From NCBI GenBank assembly GCA_003697065.1, contig RFFY01000070.1, positions 1 to 8,130 of the forward strand: a DNA stretch of 8,130 nt, written 5' to 3'. The position numbers were made by a program, and so were the translations under genes. This document shows positions 6,366-8,130 of the stretch, piece by piece; the first letter of the stretch is position 1; the number at the start of each line of letters is the position of its first letter. This DNA is from Actinomyces sp. Lineage in GTDB: Bacteria; Actinomycetota; Acidimicrobiia; Acidimicrobiales; Aldehydirespiratoraceae. The notes beneath the pieces are model-generated. The model was given only the letters and a program-made list of their open reading frames with translations. It had not been told where the DNA came from and ran no database searches.

Positions 6366-7508
6366 TCACCGGCTCGGGGAGGGGTCGTCGCCGGCAGCAT
6401 AGAACGGGCCGGTGACGGTCGCCGCCGCCAGCACCGAACCCGGCCCCAGCACGGCGTGGGGGCCGACGACGCAGTCGCGCCCGATGCGGGCCCTGACCGC
6501 CGTGGTCGACTCGAGCCGGCACCCGGCGCCGACCTCGGTGTCGACGAGGCGGCAGCCCGGCCCGATCTCGGTGCCCGCCCCGACCACCGTCGCACCCTGC
6601 AGCACCGCGCCGGGGAACACGGTGACGTCGGGGGCGAGCTCGACGGTGGCGTCGACGTAGGTGACGTCGGGATCGACCAGGGTGACGCCGGCCTCGAGCC
6701 AGGCCCGGTTGATGCGGCGCCGCATCTCCTTTTCGGCCCGGGCCAGATCGGCCCGGTCGTTGATCCCCCGGACCTCGTCGGCGGCGTCGGTGTGCACGAC
6801 TTCGACGGGGTGACCGGTACGGGCCAGCACTCCGACCACACCGGCCAGGTTGGCCTCCCCGACGAGCCCGTCGGCGTCGACGCGGCGCAGGGCGGGGGCG
6901 AGGACACTGCGCCGGAAGCACCACACACCGGTCGCCACCTCGTCGATGCGGTGCTCGTCGCCGATGAGGGCGCGGTGCTCGACCACCTGGACCACCTTGG
7001 CGTCGCTGCCCTCCCGCACGACCCGGAGGCGACCGGCGGGATCGTCGACACGGGCGGCGAGGATGGTGGCGGCGGCCCCGGAGGCGCGGTGACCGGCGAC
7101 GAGTTCGGCCAGGGTGGGGGTGCGGACCAGGGGCACGTCGGCGGGGACGACCAGCACGTCGGCGTCGTCGAGCTCGTCGGCGAAGGCGGTGAGCCCGACC
7201 AGCACGGCGTCGGCGGTCCCGCGGGGTTCGCCCTGTTCGACGACGTCGGTCACGCCCTTGACGTCGTGCAGCTCCCGGCTGAGGGCCGACGCGTCGGCAC
7301 CGACCACGACCACCACCCGGTCGCAGGCGACGCCGTGGTCGGGTAGGCCGCACACGGCGTCGAGGACGTGGCGCACCAGGGGGCGGCCGCACAGGCGGTG
7401 GAGAGGCTTGGGGCGGGCCGAGTGCATGCGCCGCCCCGCCCCGGCGGCGAGCACGATCACCGACAGGGGGGCCGGCTCCGCGGCGGAGGTGGCACGCACG
7501 AGCTCCAC
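6366..7508 (-). CDS. glmU: GlmU-like UDP-sugar pyrophosphorylase with truncated beta-helix (no acetyltransferase site)
   Basis: The N-terminal half is a GlmU-type uridylyltransferase, the enzyme that makes UDP-GlcNAc for peptidoglycan. It has LAAGAGRRMHSARPKPLH (20-37) with the Lys34 of the PK motif, PRGTADAVL (95-103), the metal-binding Asp124 in ADVPL, Glu177 and Asn250 in RGIN. A left-handed beta-helix with hexapeptide repeats follows (about 275-362), then the protein ends at residue 380 with TGPFYAAGDDPSPSR. Normal GlmU is about 450-495 residues; the missing part carries the acetyl-CoA site and the catalytic Arg, His, Tyr, Asn and Lys. The usual Asn after Glu-Val/Ile in the sugar site is Ala192, and GYGR reads GRLR (159-162). 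The GTG at 7508 is chosen as the longest start; a GTG at codon 4 is possible. A TAGAAC hexamer 6 nt before the GTG could drive a leaderless transcript. It is the first gene of its block, and prs follows after 2 nt. It may be a monofunctional GlmU or a related sugar nucleotidyltransferase. Confidence 0.85.
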   Translation of the reverse strand: MELVRATSAAEPAPLSVIVLAAGAGRRMHSARPKPLHRLCGRPLVRHVLDAVCGLPDHGVACDRVVVVVGADASALSRELHDVKGVTDVVEQGEPRGTADAVLVGLTAFADELDDADVLVVPADVPLVRTPTLAELVAGHRASGAAATILAARVDDPAGRLRVVREGSDAKVVQVVEHRALIGDEHRIDEVATGVWCFRRSVLAPALRRVDADGLVGEANLAGVVGVLARTGHPVEVVHTDAADEVRGINDRADLARAEKEMRRRINRAWLEAGVTLVDPDVTYVDATVELAPDVTVFPGAVLQGATVVGAGTEIGPGCRLVDTEVGAGCRLESTTAVRARIGRDCVVGPHAVLGPGSVLAAATVTGPFYAAGDDPSPSR

Positions 7509-7534
7509 GGCCTCGTTCTACCAACTCCGCGGCC

Positions 7535-7571
7535 TCTCACGGCGCCACCCGGACGGGGCGCTAGCGTGAGA
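7535..7571. repeat. Bulged 12-bp dyad in the glmU / tRNA-Gln divergent gap
   Basis: On the plus strand the outer arms are TCTCACG (7535-7541) and CGTGAGA (7565-7571), and the inner arms are GCGCC (7542-7546) and GGCGC (7557-7561). All 12 pairs are Watson-Crick, with a 10-nt loop and a single TAG bulge at 7562-7564. It sits in the only gap between the divergent glmU and tRNA genes, so it may be an operator, a 5'-leader hairpin of glmU or of the tRNA precursor, or an upstream terminator. The right arm overlaps the TAGCGT hexamer proposed for the tRNA. Confidence 0.5.
7562..7567 (+). promoter_or_regulatory. Possible -10 element for tRNA-Gln
   Basis: TAGCGT matches TANNNT and would start transcription near 7574, giving a leader of about 16 nt before the mature tRNA 5' end at 7590. 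No -35 consensus is visible at normal spacing, and the hexamer lies inside the dyad's right arm. Confidence 0.25.
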
Positions 7572-7589
7572 ACGGTTCCCCCACCACGG

Positions 7590-7665
7590 TGGCCGGTAGT
7601 TCAACTGGCAGAACGTCGGACTTTGGATCCGGATGTTGCAGGTTCGAGTCCTGCCCGGCCAGCCA
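7590..7665 (+). tRNA. tRNA-Gln (anticodon TTG)
   Basis: A complete 76-nt cloverleaf can be folded by hand. The acceptor stem TGGCCGG/CCGGCCA has 7 perfect pairs and the U1-A72 pair typical of glutamine tRNAs. The D stem is GTTC/GAAC with loop AACTGGCA. The anticodon stem is TCGGA/TCCGG with one T-G wobble at its base, and loop CTTTGGA places anticodon TTG at 7623-7625. The variable loop is ATGTT. The T stem is GCAGG/CCTGC with loop TTCGAGT. Discriminator G7662 is followed by an encoded CCA. It reads CAA codons, and CAG by wobble. In Gram-positive bacteria it would normally be charged with Glu and then amidated by GatCAB. It is divergent from glmU (81 nt) and convergent with the unknown gene whose stop lies 9 nt downstream. 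Confidence 0.97.
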
Positions 7666-7674
7666 ACCCGGATC

Positions 7675-8130
7675 TCAACGGGCCACACTCTGCACCGCCG
7701 AGCGGCCCAGCTCGGTGCCGCCCGCCAACGCCACCACCCGGTAGCGCACGAGTGTGGCGTCCGGCGGCCAGGGGTCCACGAGGCGGATGGCCTCGCCCCC
7801 CCGTCGTCGGGCGACCTCGACCGTGGCCCCGTCGGGGGGCCAGGAGGGCTCGGGGGTGGCGGGTCCCGAGCCGGCGGTCCGCACGAGCACCAGGGTGACG
7901 TCGGGGCCGACGTGGCCGGCGAGCTGGAAGCGCACCTCCACCCCGGCGTCGGTGGGACGCAGACGCAGGGCGAGCCCGGGAGCGGTGGGACCCGGGCGCC
8001 CGGGGCCCGGGGGTTCCGGCGGGGGTGGCCCCGGCCGGTCGGTCGGTGTCGGCCCCGGGCGGTCCCCCGGCACCGGAGCCGGAGGCGCGGGGGGAGCGGG
8101 GGGCGGGTCGGCCGACACCGGCGGCGCCGG
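7675..8130 (-). CDS. Unrecognised protein: proline-rich linker plus C-terminal beta-rich (Fn3-like?) domain, partial
   Basis: The frame is open from the right edge to the TGA at 7677-7675, giving the last 151 residues of a longer protein; an internal GTG at 8118 exists but nothing marks it as the real start. The first 51 or so visible residues are mostly Pro with Gly, Ala, Asp and Arg, including two related units DRPGPTPT and DRPGPPPP, and must be a flexible linker. Residues 52-151 are a compact domain with alternating hydrophobic strands (LALRLRP, VEVRFQLAG, VTLVLVRT, GATVEVARR, TLVRYRVVAL) and a WPPD repeated twice. This strand pattern resembles a fibronectin type III or similar beta-sandwich, but I see no diagnostic motif. 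No cysteines or membrane segment are present in the visible part. The missing N-terminal part would decide the function. It is convergent with tRNA-Gln. Confidence 0.65.
   Translation of the reverse strand, partial: PAPPVSADPPPAPPAPPAPVPGDRPGPTPTDRPGPPPPEPPGPGRPGPTAPGLALRLRPTDAGVEVRFQLAGHVGPDVTLVLVRTAGSGPATPEPSWPPDGATVEVARRRGGEAIRLVDPWPPDATLVRYRVVALAGGTELGRSAVQSVAR

Noticed and set aside
4126..6402. A 758-codon plus-strand open frame across pth, rplY and prs
   Set aside because: It covers three well-identified genes on the other strand and has the same low-complexity Gly/Val/His/Asp composition, so it is a compositional shadow.
4568..7051. A long minus-strand frame through rplY, prs and glmU
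   Set aside because: It is out of frame with the real genes and yields Arg/Pro/Gly-rich low-complexity protein.
7581..7592. CCACC/GGTGG inverted repeat at the tRNA 5' end
   Set aside because: The 2-nt loop is too small for a full hairpin, and half of it is the tRNA acceptor stem, which has its own better partner.
7698..7715. A 6-bp stem considered as the tRNA-Gln terminator
   Set aside because: No T-run follows, and it lies within the coding sequence of the opposing gene; the pairing is explained by its GAG/CTC-type codons.
7991..8004. A perfect 14-bp palindrome of only G and C
   Set aside because: It falls in the proline-rich linker, where CCC/GGG-rich codons make such palindromes likely; no flanking signal supports a site.

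Overview
The window is a gene-dense, very GC-rich stretch (roughly 70% or more by eye) of a bacterial chromosome. The gene order glmU - prs - rplY - pth - mfd is the housekeeping arrangement of Gram-positive bacteria. Actinomycetota is the best guess: codons are strongly G/C-ending, several genes start with GTG, Prs reads SPDAGRVKVAE near its ATP/ribose-5-phosphate region (actinobacterial style), L25 is the long CTC form, and a CCA-encoding tRNA-Gln sits next to glmU. The class Acidimicrobiia is possible, but that is inference only. Nothing in base composition or gene content points to a mobile element, CRISPR array, phage or recent transfer.

Layout, from right to left because every protein gene is on the minus strand: (1) 8130-7675, the C-terminal part of an unrecognised protein with a proline-rich linker and a beta-rich, possibly fibronectin-III-like end domain; (2) 7590-7665, tRNA-Gln(TTG) on the plus strand; (3) an 81-bp divergent gap holding a bulged 37-nt dyad; (4) glmU-like nucleotidyltransferase, clearly shorter than normal; (5) prs, 2 nt after glmU; (6) a 114-nt gap with small hairpins, a weak -10-like hexamer and a good ribosome binding site; (7) rplY, then pth after 12 nt, mfd overlapping pth by 4 nt, and a lipoprotein with the start of a parvulin-like domain overlapping mfd by 4 nt and running off the left edge.

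The genes supply general functions: cell-wall sugar nucleotide (glmU), PRPP for nucleotides and amino acids (prs), ribosome structure and peptidyl-tRNA recycling (rplY, pth, tRNA-Gln), transcription-coupled repair (mfd) and extracytoplasmic protein folding (parvulin-like lipoprotein). Stop/start spacings suggest two tightly coupled blocks: glmU-prs, and rplY-pth-mfd-lipoprotein. The second block may have its own promoter in the 114-nt gap.

I did not find an undescribed multi-gene system. The observation most worth following is the GlmU-like protein: it stops after only part of its left-handed beta-helix, lacks every acetyltransferase catalytic position, and differs at several usually conserved positions of its sugar-binding half. 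The dyad between glmU and tRNA-Gln is the best unexplained non-coding signal.
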